Below are positions 7,246-7,716 of a stretch of DNA of 7,716 bases, piece after piece; the first letter of the stretch is position 1, and each line of letters starts with the position of its first letter. Source of the DNA: a candidate division GN15 bacterium (lineage in GTDB: Bacteria; Zixibacteria; MSB-5A5; GN15; FEB-12); NCBI GenBank assembly GCA_014729205.1, contig WJKG01000117.1, positions 1 through 7,716 of the forward strand, read 5' to 3'. Position numbers and translations under genes: made by a program. Below the pieces are notes generated by a model, which saw nothing but the letters and a program-made list of their open reading frames with translations, did not search any database and had not been told where the DNA came from.

Positions 7246-7270
7246 CCGCAGAGATGCCCGTGGCCTGCGG
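7246..7270. repeat. Small inverted repeat between argS and the DAHP synthase gene
   Basis: CCGCAG (7246-7251) and CTGCGG (7265-7270) are perfect complements. Inside them GCC (7256-7258) can pair with GGC (7262-7264), leaving a 3-base loop and a 4-base bulge on the 5' side. This would fold into a hairpin of about nine pairs in the 58-bp gap. No run of T follows (the next bases are ATAGAGATAG), so it is not a classic intrinsic terminator. It could be a weak attenuating or processing structure, or chance. Confidence 0.35.
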
Positions 7271-7290
7271 ATAGAGATAGTGAGTAGCGT

Positions 7291-7716
7291 ATGTTGATCG
7301 TAATGGAGACCGCCGCCACCCCTCAACAGGTGGAGAAGGTGTGCCGGGAGATTGAGTCGATGGGGCTCACTGCGCATCCCATTCCCGGAGCACAGCGAAC
7401 CGCGATTGGTGTCACCGGCAACAAGGCCCAGGTTGATGCCGACAAGATTTACGCCCAGGAGGGAGTGCGGGAGATAATCCATGTCACTGCTCCCTATAAA
7501 CTTGTCAGTAGAGAATTCTATCCGGAGGATACTGTTGTCGATGTTGGCGGAGTCAAAGTCGGGGGCGATGAACTGGTTGTCATGGCCGGTCCCTGTTCGG
7601 TCGAGAGCCGCGAGCAGTGCTTCACGATTGCTGAGATTGTCGCGCGGGGGGGCGCCAAGATCTTCCGTGGTGGTGCCTACAAACCGCGCACATCACCGTA
7701 CAGTTTCCAGGGGCTC
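7291..7716 (+). CDS. aroF: 3-deoxy-7-phosphoheptulonate (DAHP) synthase, type I-beta, 3'-truncated by window edge
   Basis: DAHP synthase condenses phosphoenolpyruvate with erythrose 4-phosphate, the first step of the shikimate pathway, and is the usual control point for all aromatic amino acids. The frame is open from ATG 7291 to the window end (142 residues visible of roughly 340 expected). Residues 1-68 look like the N-terminal ferredoxin-like (ACT-related) regulatory domain of the Thermotoga-type I-beta enzymes, beginning MLIVMETAAT. The catalytic barrel begins near residue 95 with VMAGPCSVES, where Cys102 is the expected metal ligand, and continues with the PEP/E4P motif FRGGAYKPRTSPYSFQGL (125-142), including Arg126, Lys131, Pro-Arg-Thr. 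An in-frame TAG at 7285-7287 rules out a longer start. No strong Shine-Dalgarno site is seen; M5 (7303) is a less likely alternative. The remaining ligands (His, Glu, Asp) lie beyond the window. The symbol is a family-level choice; aroG or aroA names are also used for this class. Confidence 0.95.
   Translation, partial: MLIVMETAATPQQVEKVCREIESMGLTAHPIPGAQRTAIGVTGNKAQVDADKIYAQEGVREIIHVTAPYKLVSREFYPEDTVVDVGGVKVGGDELVVMAGPCSVESREQCFTIAEIVARGGAKIFRGGAYKPRTSPYSFQGL

Noticed and set aside
7233..7290. Intrinsic terminator between argS and the DAHP synthase gene
   Set aside because: A hairpin can be drawn, but no T-tract follows it and the stem is short and bulged.
1..7716. Defence system, CRISPR array, prophage, insertion sequence or biosynthetic novelty cluster
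   Set aside because: All genes but one are recognised core enzymes with intact motifs; no repeat array, transposase, integrase, attachment-site duplication or RNA gene was seen on either strand.

Overview
The window is an aromatic amino acid biosynthesis locus with all genes on the + strand. Coding density is close to 100%. The order is trpD (5' end cut off by the window edge), an MFS membrane transporter, trpC, trpF, trpB, trpA, argS, and a type I-beta DAHP synthase gene (aroF-like, 3' end cut off). The translated proteins are clearly bacterial. Base composition is moderately GC-rich and looks even across the genes, including the transporter, so nothing points to a recent insertion. The lineage cannot be fixed from this sequence. 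The separate (unfused) trpD, trpC and trpF, the I-beta DAHP synthase with an N-terminal ferredoxin-like domain, and the 604-residue arginyl-tRNA synthetase with a GIGH signature would fit an uncultured or deep-branching lineage, for example of the FCB type (Zixibacteria-like). That placement is a guess.

Layout. Bases 1-5397 form a tightly packed trp operon segment. trpD/MFS overlap by 1 bp, MFS/trpC by 4 bp (ATGA), trpC/trpF by 1 bp (TGATG), trpF/trpB by 14 bp with the preferred start, and trpB/trpA by 4 bp (ATGA). After trpA there is a 20-bp gap to argS, then a 58-bp gap with a small inverted repeat before the DAHP synthase gene. No stretch over 300 bases lacks a gene. No tRNA, rRNA, CRISPR array, insertion sequence or clear intrinsic terminator was seen.

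How the genes work together. TrpD, TrpF, TrpC and the TrpA/TrpB complex carry anthranilate to tryptophan. TrpE/TrpG are presumably upstream, outside the window. DAHP synthase makes the first committed intermediate of the shikimate pathway, which supplies the chorismate used by the trp branch, so the locus joins the entry and the Trp exit of aromatic biosynthesis. ArgS charges tRNA-Arg and has no metabolic link to the pathway; it appears to be a passenger or co-regulated housekeeping gene. The MFS protein sits translationally embedded between trpD and trpC and is the one gene of unknown function. Its position suggests transport of tryptophan, an aromatic precursor or a related compound, but the sequence does not show the substrate.

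Most of the window is ordinary core metabolism. The items most worth a second look are the embedded transporter and a pair of abutting perfect palindromes (20 bp and 14 bp) near the 5' end of trpC. I did not find evidence of an undescribed multi-gene system.
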